Origin: Hyphococcus sp.
Lineage (GTDB): Bacteria; Pseudomonadota; Alphaproteobacteria; Caulobacterales; Parvularculaceae
Direction of reading: 5' to 3'
NCBI GenBank assembly: GCA_028281665.1
Contig: JANQJK010000006.1
Location: 110,228-174,227, forward strand
DNA length: 64,000 bases
Below the pieces are notes generated by a model. It was given only the letters and a program-made list of their open reading frames with translations. It searched no databases and was not told the origin of the DNA. This document shows positions 44,678 to 53,890 of the stretch, piece after piece. Made by a program: the position numbers and the translations under genes. The stretch's first letter is position 1. Each line of letters starts with the position of its first letter.

Positions 44678-45193
44678 ATGGGTTTTTCGCTGTTCATCAT
44701 TGCCATCTGCCTGATTGTCGGCGGCGTCGCCGCGATTTTGTCGGTGCGGCCGAACATCGCCGCCGAGGTGACGGCAAGCCTGCGCAAGACCGAGACGGTG
44801 CGCAGATTTACGCCGAAAAACACGCTCTTTATCGTGGGGCCGGCCGCAAACCATCAGGCCTGCCGCATGCAGCGGCGGTTGCTGAAGCCCGCCATCCCGG
44901 CGCTCATCCGCGACGACGTGGTGGTGATGGAGCTTTACGGCGATGATACGCCGCGCAAGAACGGCGAGCCCCTCGACTGGCTGGATCCCGCCCTGTTGCG
45001 CCACGCCATTGCCGCCGGCGCCGGGTTTAATATCATCTACGTCGATCCGGACGGCAAAACGCAGTTCCGCAGCGAGGCGCCGATGCTTACCGCCGACATT
45101 CTCCGTCAGGCGCGTATCGACACCGTGGTTTCAAACGCCGCCGCCCCCCGCGCGGGAAAATCCAAAGTTCTGAAAAAGCTGCGCGCCGCCTAA
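44678..45193 (+). CDS. membrane-anchored thioredoxin-fold-like protein (DUF4174-like?)
   Basis: A 171-residue protein with one N-terminal membrane helix (LFIIAICLIVGGVAAILSV). The rest alternates strands and helices (KNTLFIVGPAANHQACRMQRRLL... VVVMELYGDD... GFNIIYVDPDGKTQFRSEAPMLTADILRQAR) in a way that recalls DUF4174, a thioredoxin-like family, but the match is by eye and weak. Only one Cys is in place, without CxxC. It overlaps the end of ugd by four bases in convergent orientation. Function is unknown. Confidence 0.55.
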   Translation: MGFSLFIIAICLIVGGVAAILSVRPNIAAEVTASLRKTETVRRFTPKNTLFIVGPAANHQACRMQRRLLKPAIPALIRDDVVVMELYGDDTPRKNGEPLDWLDPALLRHAIAAGAGFNIIYVDPDGKTQFRSEAPMLTADILRQARIDTVVSNAAAPRAGKSKVLKKLRAA

Positions 45194-46497
45194 ACCGGCC
45201 TGCCGATCGAATGATAATCGATGCCGGCGGCGATCATCTCCGCCGCACCGTAGATATTGCGCAAATCGACCATCACCGGCATTTTCATCAGCGACTTCAC
45301 CCGTTCCAAATCGAGCGCGCGGAACTCATCCCACTCCGTGATAATGACGACCGCGTCGGCCCCTTCAAGCGTTTGATAGGGGCCCTCCTTGTAATCGATA
45401 TCCTTCAAAAGACCCGATGCTTCTTTCATGCCGGCGGGATCGAACGCAGAAATTTTCGCGCCCTGGCCCTGCAATGCCGGGATGATGTCAAGGGATGGCG
45501 AGTCGCGCATATCATCCGTATTCGGTTTGAATGTGAGCCCGAGCACCGCAATGGTCTTCCCGTCGATCGACCCGCCGCATGCCGCGACGACGCGGTCGGC
45601 CATGCGTCTCTTCCGGCGATCATTGATGTCGACGACCGCTTCGACGATCTTCGTCGGGGCGTTGTAGGTCTGCGCGGTTTTAACGAGAGCGAGCGTGTCT
45701 TTCGGAAAGCAGGAGCCGCCATAGCCAGGCCCAGCATGGAGGAACTTCCCGCCAATGCGCCCGTCGAGACCGATGCCCCGCGCCACTTCCTGCACGTTTG
45801 CGCCGACCTGTTCACAGATGTCGGCCATTTCGTTGATGAAGGTGATCTTGGTCGCGAGGAAGGCGTTGGCCGCGTACTTGATCAGCTCCGAGGTTGATCT
45901 GTTGGTAAAGACGACCGGCGTTTCATTCAGATACAACGGACGATAAAGCTCGCGCATCACCGCCACCGACCGTTCGTCCTCAACGCCGACCACGACACGG
46001 TCAGGACGCTTGAAATCGTTGATCGCCGCTCCTTCCCGCAAAAACTCCGGATTGGACACGACGGAGAATTCCGCGTCGGGCCGCGTGCGCCTGATAATGG
46101 CTTCGACCTCGCCGCCGGTGCCCACCGGCACCGTCGACTTGGTGACGACCACCGTGTAGCCGCTGATCGCCTTCGCGATTTCCTCCGCGGCCTGGTAGAC
46201 ATAGCTGAGGTCCGCAAAACCGTCGCCGCGGCGCGACGGCGTGCCGACGGCAATGAAAACCGCATCCGCATCGGGCGTCGACGCGGCAAGATCCAAGCTG
46301 AAAGACAACCGGCCGGCCTTGACGTTTTCGGCGACCAGGCTCTCAAGACCCGGCTCATAGATCGGCATGACGCCGTCTTCGAGCTTGCGGATCTTATCCT
46401 CGTCCTTGTCGACGCATACGACATCATGACCGAAATCCGCGAAACAGGCGCCGGAGACGAGCCCCACATAACCCGCGCCGATCATCGTTACCCGCAT
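45190..46497 (-). CDS. ugd: UDP-glucose 6-dehydrogenase
   Basis: A 435-residue enzyme oxidising UDP-glucose to UDP-glucuronate with two NAD. MIGAGYVGLVSGACFADFGHDVVCVD is the NAD fold, KSTVPVGT the conserved loop, NPEFLREGAAI and GPGYGGSCFPKDTLAL (catalytic Cys) the active site, and VLGLTFKPNTDDMRDSPSLDII the C-terminal domain signature. AAAGG precedes the ATG. Its product is the substrate of the epimerase at 43547. The two flank one membrane protein gene and probably serve capsule or LPS synthesis. Confidence 0.97.
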   Translation of the reverse strand: MRVTMIGAGYVGLVSGACFADFGHDVVCVDKDEDKIRKLEDGVMPIYEPGLESLVAENVKAGRLSFSLDLAASTPDADAVFIAVGTPSRRGDGFADLSYVYQAAEEIAKAISGYTVVVTKSTVPVGTGGEVEAIIRRTRPDAEFSVVSNPEFLREGAAINDFKRPDRVVVGVEDERSVAVMRELYRPLYLNETPVVFTNRSTSELIKYAANAFLATKITFINEMADICEQVGANVQEVARGIGLDGRIGGKFLHAGPGYGGSCFPKDTLALVKTAQTYNAPTKIVEAVVDINDRRKRRMADRVVAACGGSIDGKTIAVLGLTFKPNTDDMRDSPSLDIIPALQGQGAKISAFDPAGMKEASGLLKDIDYKEGPYQTLEGADAVVIITEWDEFRALDLERVKSLMKMPVMVDLRNIYGAAEMIAAGIDYHSIGRPV

Positions 46498-46678
46498 GAA
46501 TCTGGCCTTTCATTGCTTGTGCGCGACTTGTTGCGCGCGATCGCGCCGGTATTTTCATTAAACGGCGATAAAGGCCGCGATGGGCGCGGCGCTCCTCGAA
46601 GGCGCTTAACGGCCCGGCATTTGCCTGTATAAAGCCGGTTACAATTTCGCCAACGCCGGCGCAAGGGTCTGTTGTCCC

Positions 46679-46903
46679 ATGTCGAAACAGTTTGCCGTCT
46701 TTCACGTGAGTTGGCGCGACGCCAAGCGTCGGCCCGTGGGCCTTGTCGCCAATGAACGAGACTATGCGCGTGCGGCGGCGGCAGCCTTGCAGGAGCGCCT
46801 GAACGCCCTCGCGGACGAAGGATGGATTGTCCAGGACATTATCCCGGCGACCGGGCTGATGCCGAAACAGGCCGCGGCCTTCACCATCGTCGCCTTTCGC
46901 TGA
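46679..46903 (+). CDS. small hypothetical protein, DUF4177-like
   Basis: A 74-residue protein (QFAVFHVSWRDAKRRPVG... LQERLNALADEGWIVQDIIPATG... AFTIVAF). The LN-x-LA-x-EGW-x-V pattern is characteristic of DUF4177-like small proteins of unknown role. AAGGGT lies upstream of the ATG. It is 44 bp before cysQ on the same strand and divergent from ugd. Confidence 0.65.
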   Translation: MSKQFAVFHVSWRDAKRRPVGLVANERDYARAAAAALQERLNALADEGWIVQDIIPATGLMPKQAAAFTIVAFR

Positions 46904-46946
46904 CCGGTCTTGCCAAGACACCCGGCATGGCCCTATCAGCCGGCCC

Positions 46947-47747
46947 GTGACGAAACCCAATAATCCCGATGACAGCGCACTATGCGACGCGCTCGCAACG
47001 CTGGCGATCGACGCCGGCGCCGCGATCATGACGATCTATGGAACCGACTTTGTCGCCGATCAAAAGGAAGACGCATCACCCGTAACCGCCGCGGACAGAT
47101 GCGGCGAAGAAATCATTGTCGCCGGTCTCCGCGCGCTGGCGCCGCACATACCGATCCTTGCTGAGGAGGCCGCAAGCGAGGGGCGCATCCCTGCGCTTGG
47201 AGATGAGTTCTTTCTCGTCGATCCGCTTGACGGCACGCGGGAATTTATCGACCGGACCGGGGAATTCACCGTCAACATTGCGCTGATCCGCGCCGGCCGG
47301 CCCGTTTTGGGCGTCGTCTCCGCGCCCGCCGCCGGCAAGCTTTACGCTGGCGTCGTCGGCAATGGCGCCTGGGTCGCTGACGTGAAGGAAGACGGTTCCG
47401 TTTCGAACCGACGCCACATCAGCGCCACCGCGACGCCGGAAAAAGGTCTCATCGCCGTTGCAAGCCGCTCACACCGGTCGGCGGAAACGGACGACTATCT
47501 GAGCACGCTCGATATCGCAGATTTCGCCGCCGCCGGCTCGTCCCTGAAGTTCTGCCTGATTGCCGAAGGCGCAGCCCATATCTACCCGCGGTTCGGACGA
47601 ACGATGGAATGGGACACGGGCGCCGGTCAGGCGGTGCTGGAAGCGGCCGGCGGAAAAGTCTGCGTGCATCCGTCCGGCGAACCGCTGACCTACAACAAAC
47701 GCGCCCGCGGTTTCGATAATCCGTATTTCATCGCGACCGGGGCGTAA
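46947..47747 (+). CDS. cysQ: 3'(2'),5'-bisphosphate nucleotidase CysQ
   Basis: A 266-residue inositol-monophosphatase-fold enzyme that hydrolyses PAP to AMP during sulfate assimilation. The metal site DPLDGTREFIDRTGEFTVNIALI is diagnostic, together with LAEEAASEG, PVTAADR, and the C-terminal MEWDTGAGQAVLEAAGG. The start is GTG. No sulfate genes are nearby. Its stop abuts that of the convergent polytopic membrane protein gene by one base. Confidence 0.95.
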   Translation: MTKPNNPDDSALCDALATLAIDAGAAIMTIYGTDFVADQKEDASPVTAADRCGEEIIVAGLRALAPHIPILAEEAASEGRIPALGDEFFLVDPLDGTREFIDRTGEFTVNIALIRAGRPVLGVVSAPAAGKLYAGVVGNGAWVADVKEDGSVSNRRHISATATPEKGLIAVASRSHRSAETDDYLSTLDIADFAAAGSSLKFCLIAEGAAHIYPRFGRTMEWDTGAGQAVLEAAGGKVCVHPSGEPLTYNKRARGFDNPYFIATGA

Positions 47748-47748
47748 C

Positions 47749-49359
47749 TCAGTTACGAAGCAAGCCGACGGTGATGGCGTTGCGGCGCACCCAGATTTCC
47801 CAGAACGGCGTTTCTTCCTGCAACTTGAACTCCGTATAGAGCAATGCTTCGGCACGGCCTTTTGCTGCGAGGGCGCCGGGTCCGAGATCAAGGCGCGGAA
47901 CGAAGACGACGCTGGCTTTCGCGGCGGCGTCATTGCTGTCGGCGCGGCAACCGCGCGCTTCGGCGATCACGCAGGCGGCGTCCGCCCCGGTGAGGATCGC
48001 GACCTCATGGCCGCGCGCCGTAATTGCCCTGGCGCGGCTCGCCGCTTCGAGCAGCATCGCCGACTGGTCGACCGGCGCCAGCGCCAGCAGCTCCCGCGCT
48101 TCCGGCGTAGAAAAGCGCCCTTCCTCGATCCAGGTGGCGATGGTCGGACCGCCCGGCTGGACGAGCGCAAGTTCGGATCGGATATCCTGCGGTGCATTTT
48201 GCGCGGTCTGGTGCTGAAGAGAAAACTGCTGCGCAGCGTGTGCGGCCATGGCTCCGGTCCAGAACATCGGCAGAACCGCAACGCCGAGCGCCGCGGCGAC
48301 GCTGGCGCGGTCGTGGTTCTTGAACAGCCCGTCGTAAAACGGGGACGAAACAGAGAATGCCGCAATCGTCGCCACGAATACAAAGACGGGCAGCGTGCTG
48401 GCGCCGGCGAACCACGCCGCGGTGAAAGAGATGGCGCCAAAGAACAACGCGGTCAACGAGGCCCGGCGATGCTCCGGGCCGCCAAAGACGCTGGTCATCG
48501 CGAGCACCAGAAACGCGCTCACCGCAACGCCGCTCAACCGAAACGCGCTGTCGTCAGCGGCAAAATCGACGCCCATGGTCAACGTGCCGGAGGCTGCGGC
48601 CGCGCGCGCAATGTTGACGCCCGGCGCAAAATACTCCGCAACGGCGCCGCAAATGGCAAACACCAGGAGCGTCGACGCATACCGGTTTAACCCGTGCGGT
48701 CCGGAAAGGAACGGACAGAAGGAAAGAACGGCGAAACCCGCCAGCGAAAAGACCGGATTGAGAAGCCACAACACAAAAAGCGACGCGCCCGCGAGCACGC
48801 CCTCAAACCGGGCGCGGCCTTTTGAATGGGCAGCACACGGAGACAGAAAGCAAAACGCACAGACAAGGAAAAGCGCCAGGGCAAACTCCGCCGGGCCGCC
48901 GAAAGGCGACGCAACGGTCCCGGCGAGCGCCGCCGTCATCACGGCGCCGGCAAAGAGCGGCAATCGCGAAACTGAAAAATACGCCATCGGCGCAACGACG
49001 ATGAGGGCGCTGATCGCCTTTGCAACGAGGTGAACCCGGCCCGGCGATTCTGCGAACATGTCGCCGAGCATCAGCGTCATGAGGTAAAACGGCGCCGTCA
49101 CCGTTTCTATACGGATTTCTCCGGCCATCGCTGCACGCGCATCGGCAATCGGCGCGATCATGTCGACCGTCGGGGCGAGGCTCAAAAGCGCCGGCGCAAA
49201 AACCGCCGCAGCGATGAACGGCGCCGCGGCGAAAAGCGCCGCGAAATATGAAATCGCCGGCCGCTGCCAGGCGTAAAGCGTCACGGCGACGCGGCGCGCT
49301 GCCGGCGCCGGGCGGCGCCACGCAAATTCAACAGACTGGTCGGTGCGCGTGCTGGACAT
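47749..49359 (-). CDS. polytopic membrane protein, unknown function
   Basis: A 536-residue protein with about ten to twelve hydrophobic segments from residue 30 to 400, then a soluble C-terminal region (about 400-536) rich in short strands (DIRSELALVQPGGPTIATWIEEG... REVAILTGADAACVIAEARGC). The shape recalls GT-C type glycosyltransferases or O-antigen related proteins, and APTVDMIAPIADARAAM lies in the first outer loop, but I cannot assign a family. ATG 49359 is chosen: the upstream part of the frame (to 49818) overlaps the GST gene antisense and is unlikely. Confidence 0.6.
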   Translation of the reverse strand: MSSTRTDQSVEFAWRRPAPAARRVAVTLYAWQRPAISYFAALFAAAPFIAAAVFAPALLSLAPTVDMIAPIADARAAMAGEIRIETVTAPFYLMTLMLGDMFAESPGRVHLVAKAISALIVVAPMAYFSVSRLPLFAGAVMTAALAGTVASPFGGPAEFALALFLVCAFCFLSPCAAHSKGRARFEGVLAGASLFVLWLLNPVFSLAGFAVLSFCPFLSGPHGLNRYASTLLVFAICGAVAEYFAPGVNIARAAAASGTLTMGVDFAADDSAFRLSGVAVSAFLVLAMTSVFGGPEHRRASLTALFFGAISFTAAWFAGASTLPVFVFVATIAAFSVSSPFYDGLFKNHDRASVAAALGVAVLPMFWTGAMAAHAAQQFSLQHQTAQNAPQDIRSELALVQPGGPTIATWIEEGRFSTPEARELLALAPVDQSAMLLEAASRARAITARGHEVAILTGADAACVIAEARGCRADSNDAAAKASVVFVPRLDLGPGALAAKGRAEALLYTEFKLQEETPFWEIWVRRNAITVGLLRN

Positions 49360-49624
49360 GTTCCGGTATCCCCTGGCCCACGCCGCGCGCCGTCTCATAT
49401 CGAAACGGCCCCGCGGCCTCGTTAAGCCTATGGTTGCAAAGGCTTTGCCGTGGCATGGCGATGGGGCGGAAAAGGCTTCTATCGCCGCAATTCCGGCGTT
49501 TGCCGCGCCGGCGGATATGGTTAACAGGCGCTGTTGCAAAGCTGTGTTATGGCGGGGCAGAAATGGGCGGCCGATCCCCTCCCTCGGAAAGATCGGCCCG
49601 AACGACGCTATGATAAGGAAAGAC

Positions 49625-50305
49625 ATGCGGCGCCTGTTGCATATGCCCCTCGACCCGGCCTCGCGGATGATCCGTATCGCGCTCGCTGAGAAAGGCCTGC
49701 CGGCGGAGTTCGAGGAAGCGCGGCCATGGGAAGCCGGGGAACGGATCGCGGCGGCAAATCCGGCCGGGACCATCCCGGTCTTGATCGACGAAACGACGGA
49801 CGACGCGGAAAGCGCCATCGCGCCCGGCAGCGTCGCCCTGGAGTATCTGGAGGAGCGTTACCCCAGCCCGAGCCTCTTTCCCTCCGGCGCGCCCGCGCGG
49901 GCCGAAACGCGTCGCCTCGTCGCCTGGTTCACGCAGAAGTTCGAGCGGGACGTCATCGACCTGATTGTCCGGGAACGGATCGACAAACGGCTGATGCGGC
50001 GCGGACAGCCCGATTACGATCTCCTGCGGGCCGGCCTTGAGGCGCTCGACTGGCACATGGATTATTTCGCCTGGCTTATCGACCGGCGAAACTGGTTCGC
50101 CGGCGATGCTTACACAGCCGCCGATATCGCAGCGGCCGGTTACATCTCCTGCGTCGATTATGTGGACGGAGTTCCATGGGACCGTTTCCCCGCTGTGAAG
50201 GAATGGTATGCGCGGATCAAATCCCGGCCGGCGCTTCGACCGATCCTGCGCGATCGCGTCGACGGGATGCCGCCCCCGCGTCACTACGCCGACCCGGACT
50301 TCTAG
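49625..50305 (+). CDS. glutathione S-transferase family protein
   Basis: A 226-residue GST. RRLLHMPLDPASRMIRIALAEKGLPAEFEEARPW begins the thioredoxin-like N-terminal domain, NPAGTIPVLID holds the cis-Pro of the glutathione site, and DTAD-type YTAADIAAAGYISCVDYV lies in the helical C-terminal domain. ATG 49625 has AAGGA five bases upstream and gives the usual length; the longer frame is not supported. It is followed after two bases by queG, so the two are cotranscribed. Confidence 0.92.
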   Translation: MRRLLHMPLDPASRMIRIALAEKGLPAEFEEARPWEAGERIAAANPAGTIPVLIDETTDDAESAIAPGSVALEYLEERYPSPSLFPSGAPARAETRRLVAWFTQKFERDVIDLIVRERIDKRLMRRGQPDYDLLRAGLEALDWHMDYFAWLIDRRNWFAGDAYTAADIAAAGYISCVDYVDGVPWDRFPAVKEWYARIKSRPALRPILRDRVDGMPPPRHYADPDF

Positions 50306-50307
50306 CC

Positions 50308-51498
50308 ATGGCCGATCCCGAACGCGTGCGGGAAGCCATTCGCGAAAAAGCGTTGGCGCTCGGTTTTGACGGCGCGCATTTCACCGCTGCATCGCTGCCG
50401 CCCGAAGCAGGCGAAAGGCTTAACGCTTTTCTCGACCAAAACCGTCACGGCGAAATGGACTGGCTGGATGCGCGCCGGGATGAGCGCGCCAGTCCGGGGG
50501 CTCTGTGGCGCGACGCGAAAAGCGCGATTGTCCTGACGACAAATTACGGTCCCGACCTCGATCCAATGGAGGCGCTCAAAAACCGGTCCGCAGGCGTTAT
50601 TTCGGTCTACGCTCGAAACCGGGACTATCACGACATCATCAAAAAGCGCCTGAAGAAACTCGGCCGATGGATGGCGGAGACCTATGGCGGGGAATTGAAA
50701 GTCTTTGTGGACACCGCGCCGCTGATGGAAAAACCGCTCGCCGGGAGAGCCGGCGCCGGCTGGCAGGGCAAACACACAAATCTTGTCTCGCGCGAATTTG
50801 GTTCCTGGCTTTTTCTCGGCGCGATCTTAACGACAATGGAGCTGCCGCCGGATGCCCCGGAGGACGACCATTGCGGGTCATGTGGCAATTGTCTTGATAT
50901 CTGTCCGACCGACGCGTTCCCCGCGCCTTACCAACTGGATGCGCGGCGCTGCATTTCCTATCTCACCATCGAACATAAGGGCCCGATCCCGCACGATTTG
51001 CGCCCCGGCATGGGCAACCGGATCTACGGCTGCGACGATTGCCTTGCCGTTTGCCCCTGGAACAAGTTTGCAGCAAAGGCGCGCGAAACTGCGCTCCATG
51101 CGCGCGACGACCTGATCTCGCCGCCCCTTGCCGACCTCGCCGCGCTCGACGATGCGCAGTTTCGAAAGCTCTTTTCCGGATCGCCGATCAAGCGCACGGG
51201 CCGCGATCGCTTTGTCCGCAATGTCGCAATCGCTATCGGCAATAGCGGCGACCGGTCATTAGTCGGCGCGGTTGAAAACCTGTTACACGACGCAAGCGCC
51301 CTGGTGCGCGGCGCGGCGATCTGGGCGATCGGACGGATAGCGGACAGGGAGCGCGTTGCATCGCTGCGTAACACACATGCGCCACAGGAACGCGACGCCG
51401 ACGTGCAGCAGGAATGGGCGCTCGCCGTTAACCCCGACGCGGCGGACCAGGGACGTTATTCGTCCTCCGCCTCGGCGTCCGGCACCTCGAAGATCTGA
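50308..51498 (+). CDS. queG: epoxyqueuosine reductase QueG
   Basis: A 396-residue cobalamin- and iron-sulfur-dependent reductase that makes queuosine in tRNA from epoxyqueuosine. The N-terminal half has YARNRDYHDIIKKRLKKL and VDTAPLMEKPLAGRAGAGWQGKHTNLVSREFGSWLFLG, and two 4Fe-4S clusters follow (CGSCGNCLDICPTDAFP; CDDCLAVCPWNKF). HEAT-like repeats form the C-terminus up to QEWAL. About 20 further residues, Ser-rich, extend past that and are encoded antisense to the end of the LysM gene (43-base overlap). It starts two bases after the GST stop. Confidence 0.96.
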   Translation: MADPERVREAIREKALALGFDGAHFTAASLPPEAGERLNAFLDQNRHGEMDWLDARRDERASPGALWRDAKSAIVLTTNYGPDLDPMEALKNRSAGVISVYARNRDYHDIIKKRLKKLGRWMAETYGGELKVFVDTAPLMEKPLAGRAGAGWQGKHTNLVSREFGSWLFLGAILTTMELPPDAPEDDHCGSCGNCLDICPTDAFPAPYQLDARRCISYLTIEHKGPIPHDLRPGMGNRIYGCDDCLAVCPWNKFAAKARETALHARDDLISPPLADLAALDDAQFRKLFSGSPIKRTGRDRFVRNVAIAIGNSGDRSLVGAVENLLHDASALVRGAAIWAIGRIADRERVASLRNTHAPQERDADVQQEWALAVNPDAADQGRYSSSASASGTSKI

Positions 51499-52424
51499 CC
51501 CGGGTAAATCAGGTCCGGGTCGCGAATCTGGTCGGCGTTCGCCTCATAGATGATGGTGTATTGCGCGCCGCGCCCATATGCCCGCCGCGCAATGCGCCAC
51601 AGGCTGTTGCCCGGCTGCACGACCACGCGCCCGTCTCTCAGCTGTATTGCATCGGCCGATGCGCGCTCGAAGGGCAGTTCGATGGCGTAGGCGGGCCGGC
51701 CGCTTTCGTCGAGCTGGACGATGAGCAGCTGATAAACCCCAGGATTGATGGTCGCATCCGGCGACAGCATCCACCGGCCTTCATCGTTCGCCTGCGCCTG
51801 ACCGATCAGCTGCCGGTTGATGAACACCTGCACGACGGCGCCGGGCGAGGCGCGGCCGGAGAAAATAACGGCGCCTGACTCGTCATAATCGATGACATCG
51901 AGCGCAAGCGGGCCGAGCCCTTCGCCAACATCGCCCGGCTCCTGAAGCACTTCCGTGGCGCCCCCCGGCGTCGTGCGCAACACCCGCGGCGCATCGCCGT
52001 CCTGGGCCGGCACAAGGATGATCACCGTCTGCTCCGAACGCACGGTCAGGCCGTCATCGGTTGTCATGGACAGGCTGAGTTCTACGGGCCCGGCGTCAAG
52101 CGGCGTATCGGTGGAGATCACCCAGGACCCGTCCCGTTCCGCGCGGGTCTTCGCCAGTTCTTCGCCATTTGCGAAAATCGTAACGTCGGCGCCCGGCGCC
52201 GCGCGGCCGGCAATCACGGCGTAACCGGTGCGATCGACGCGCACGATATCGAAGTTCGGGAGCGCCATCTCCGCGGGTTCGGCGTCCTCAACAGCCGGCG
52301 CGTCGTCGGCGGGCGCAGTGACGCCCGTCTCTTCCGGGGCGTCAATCAGACCGAAACGCTGCGCCCCTTGCCATGCGAGAAAACCCAGAACGATCAGTAT
52401 TAGGATAATAACAAGTACGCGCAC
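51456..52424 (-). CDS. membrane-anchored LysM protein with Ig-like repeats
   Basis: A 322-residue protein. The GTG start at 52424 has AGGAGGGG upstream and leads straight into a membrane anchor (VRVLVIILILIVLGFLAW). Two Ig-like repeats follow, each with a GRA-x-PGA-x-V-x-V/I-F pattern (about residues 75-140 and 195-270), then a C-terminal LysM domain (VVVQPGNSLWRIARRAYGRGAQYTIIYEANADQIRDPDLIYPGQIFEVP). LysM proteins usually bind peptidoglycan. The long frame extending to 53126 overlaps the LOG gene antisense and is rejected. Its 3' end overlaps queG by 43 bases. Confidence 0.87.
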   Translation of the reverse strand: MRVLVIILILIVLGFLAWQGAQRFGLIDAPEETGVTAPADDAPAVEDAEPAEMALPNFDIVRVDRTGYAVIAGRAAPGADVTIFANGEELAKTRAERDGSWVISTDTPLDAGPVELSLSMTTDDGLTVRSEQTVIILVPAQDGDAPRVLRTTPGGATEVLQEPGDVGEGLGPLALDVIDYDESGAVIFSGRASPGAVVQVFINRQLIGQAQANDEGRWMLSPDATINPGVYQLLIVQLDESGRPAYAIELPFERASADAIQLRDGRVVVQPGNSLWRIARRAYGRGAQYTIIYEANADQIRDPDLIYPGQIFEVPDAEAEDE

Positions 52425-52529
52425 GCCGAAGCCCCTCCTATGGCATTGACCGGCCGCCGGGAATATGACTTTACCCCGGCAAAAATCATCGTACAATGTT
52501 CGCCGGAACCCATCAAACGTTGTAAATTC

Positions 52530-53084
52530 ATGAAATCCCTCTGTGTTTATTGCGGGTCGCGACCCGGCGCCGACCCCGCCTTCCAAAAAACCGCCATCTG
52601 GATCGGCCAGGAAGCCGCGCGCCGCAATTGCCGCATCGTCTATGGCGGCGGCAAGCTTGGCCTGATGGGCGCCACCGCGGGCGCCGCCCGTGACGCCGGC
52701 GGCGACGTGTTCGGCGTCATACCGGATTTTCTGGTCGAGCTTGAGGGCATACTCGACGGCGTTGACCACAAGGTCGTCAAGACCATGCACGAGCGCAAGA
52801 TGCTGATGTTCGAGGAGTCCGACGCGATCCTGACATTGCCCGGCGGCATCGGCACGCTTGAAGAACTGATCGAGGTCCTGTCCTGGGCGCGCCTCGCTCT
52901 GCACCGCAAACCCATCATTGTGCTGAATATCAAGGAGTTCTGGACGCCGCTGAAAATCCTGATCGAACATGTGATCGAGGAAGGCTTCGCGGACAAGGAG
53001 CTGATTTCCGACCTCATTTTTGTGGAAACGCCGGAGGAGGTATTTCCGACGGCGGAAAGCCATATGCTGCGCGCCCGCGCCTAG
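52530..53084 (+). CDS. LOG family protein (cytokinin riboside 5'-monophosphate phosphoribohydrolase type)
   Basis: A 184-residue Rossmann-fold enzyme. SLCVYCGSRPGADPAF, YGGGKLGLMGATA and the signature PGGIGTLEELIEVLSWARLALHRKP are all present. LOG enzymes split N-ribosides from adenine-type nucleotide monophosphates. The ATG at 52530 follows the usual short N-terminus; the earlier ATG at 52440 has no ribosome site. Divergent from the LysM gene across 105 bp. Confidence 0.93.
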   Translation: MKSLCVYCGSRPGADPAFQKTAIWIGQEAARRNCRIVYGGGKLGLMGATAGAARDAGGDVFGVIPDFLVELEGILDGVDHKVVKTMHERKMLMFEESDAILTLPGGIGTLEELIEVLSWARLALHRKPIIVLNIKEFWTPLKILIEHVIEEGFADKELISDLIFVETPEEVFPTAESHMLRARA

Positions 53085-53261
53085 ATTTTCCGCCCTCCGC
53101 CGCAATTCACCCTCGTTCCATCGCATCGGGGCTTTCCCGCATTAGCGTGCGGGTCCATGAATGCCGCGTGAAACAAGGCAGGCGTGAAGACCTGCACGCC
53201 ACCGGAGCGCATCCGGCGCGCCGCAAAGCAAGGATGAGCGGAAGAAAAGGACACCGGAGCC

Positions 53262-53798
53262 ATGCGGACACTGAGAACGATGAACCTGAACAACCCGAGC
53301 GCAGCATTTCGCAACTTTGCTCTCGCAGCCGCTGCGACGATCGCCCTGATTATTGTATCGCTTCTCCCGACCCCTGCGGATGCGGGACGCTATCATATTG
53401 GCGACGCCGATGAGCTTCTGGACGAACTGATCGAGATGGACGCCCGGGACATCGAGGAATTGCAGAAAGATCTTGTCGAAGCGCGCGCCGATATCAAGGA
53501 AGCGATTGGCGATATCGAGGAAGCCAGGGAAGACGTTAAAGACGCGCCCGCCGGCGAAGCCATCGCCAAGGTTGCATTCAAGATTGCGCGCGTCGCCGTC
53601 GACCGCGCAACGGGCAAGGCGATCGACAAGGCGCGCGACACGCTCGACGAAGTCGAAACCATGCTTGGCGAACGACGCGCCGAAATTGGCGAGGCTGAGT
53701 TTCGCGAAACACGCGACGCTATTGAAATGATCAGGCGCGAACTGATCGAAATCGAATACGCCCTTGACGATCTGACAACGGCGCTGGACGAAGCCTGA
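53262..53798 (+). CDS. secreted coiled-coil protein, unknown function
   Basis: A 178-residue protein. It has a long N-terminus with a hydrophobic signal (FALAAAATIALIIVSLLPTPADA) ending at about residue 41, followed by a nearly all-helical, highly charged region (ELLDELIEMDARDIEELQKDLVEARADIKEAIGDIEEAR... RRELIEIEYALDDLTTALDE) likely to form coiled coils. ATG 53280 (MNLNNPS) is an alternative start. No family is recognised. A perfect terminator hairpin follows. Confidence 0.65.
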   Translation: MRTLRTMNLNNPSAAFRNFALAAAATIALIIVSLLPTPADAGRYHIGDADELLDELIEMDARDIEELQKDLVEARADIKEAIGDIEEAREDVKDAPAGEAIAKVAFKIARVAVDRATGKAIDKARDTLDEVETMLGERRAEIGEAEFRETRDAIEMIRRELIEIEYALDDLTTALDEA

Positions 53799-53836
53799 GC
53801 AGCCCTACGAGCAAGCGCGCGTGCCCAGGAAAACGC

Positions 53837-53872
53837 AAGAACGGACGCGGTTTTGCGCGTCCGTTCTTCTTT
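53837..53872. terminator. bidirectional-type terminator hairpin
   Basis: A 13-base perfect stem (53837-53849, AAGAACGGACGCG, with 53856-53868), loop GTTTTG, followed by CTTTT. It ends the coiled-coil protein gene and lies just beyond the stop of the convergent outer membrane protein gene, so it may serve both. Confidence 0.85.
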
Positions 53873-53890
53873 TAAGTCAGCAACGTTGCG

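Noticed and set aside
52425..53126. N-terminal extension of the LysM frame
   Set aside because: It runs antisense through the well-supported LOG gene; a GTG with a strong ribosome site and membrane anchor explains the real start.
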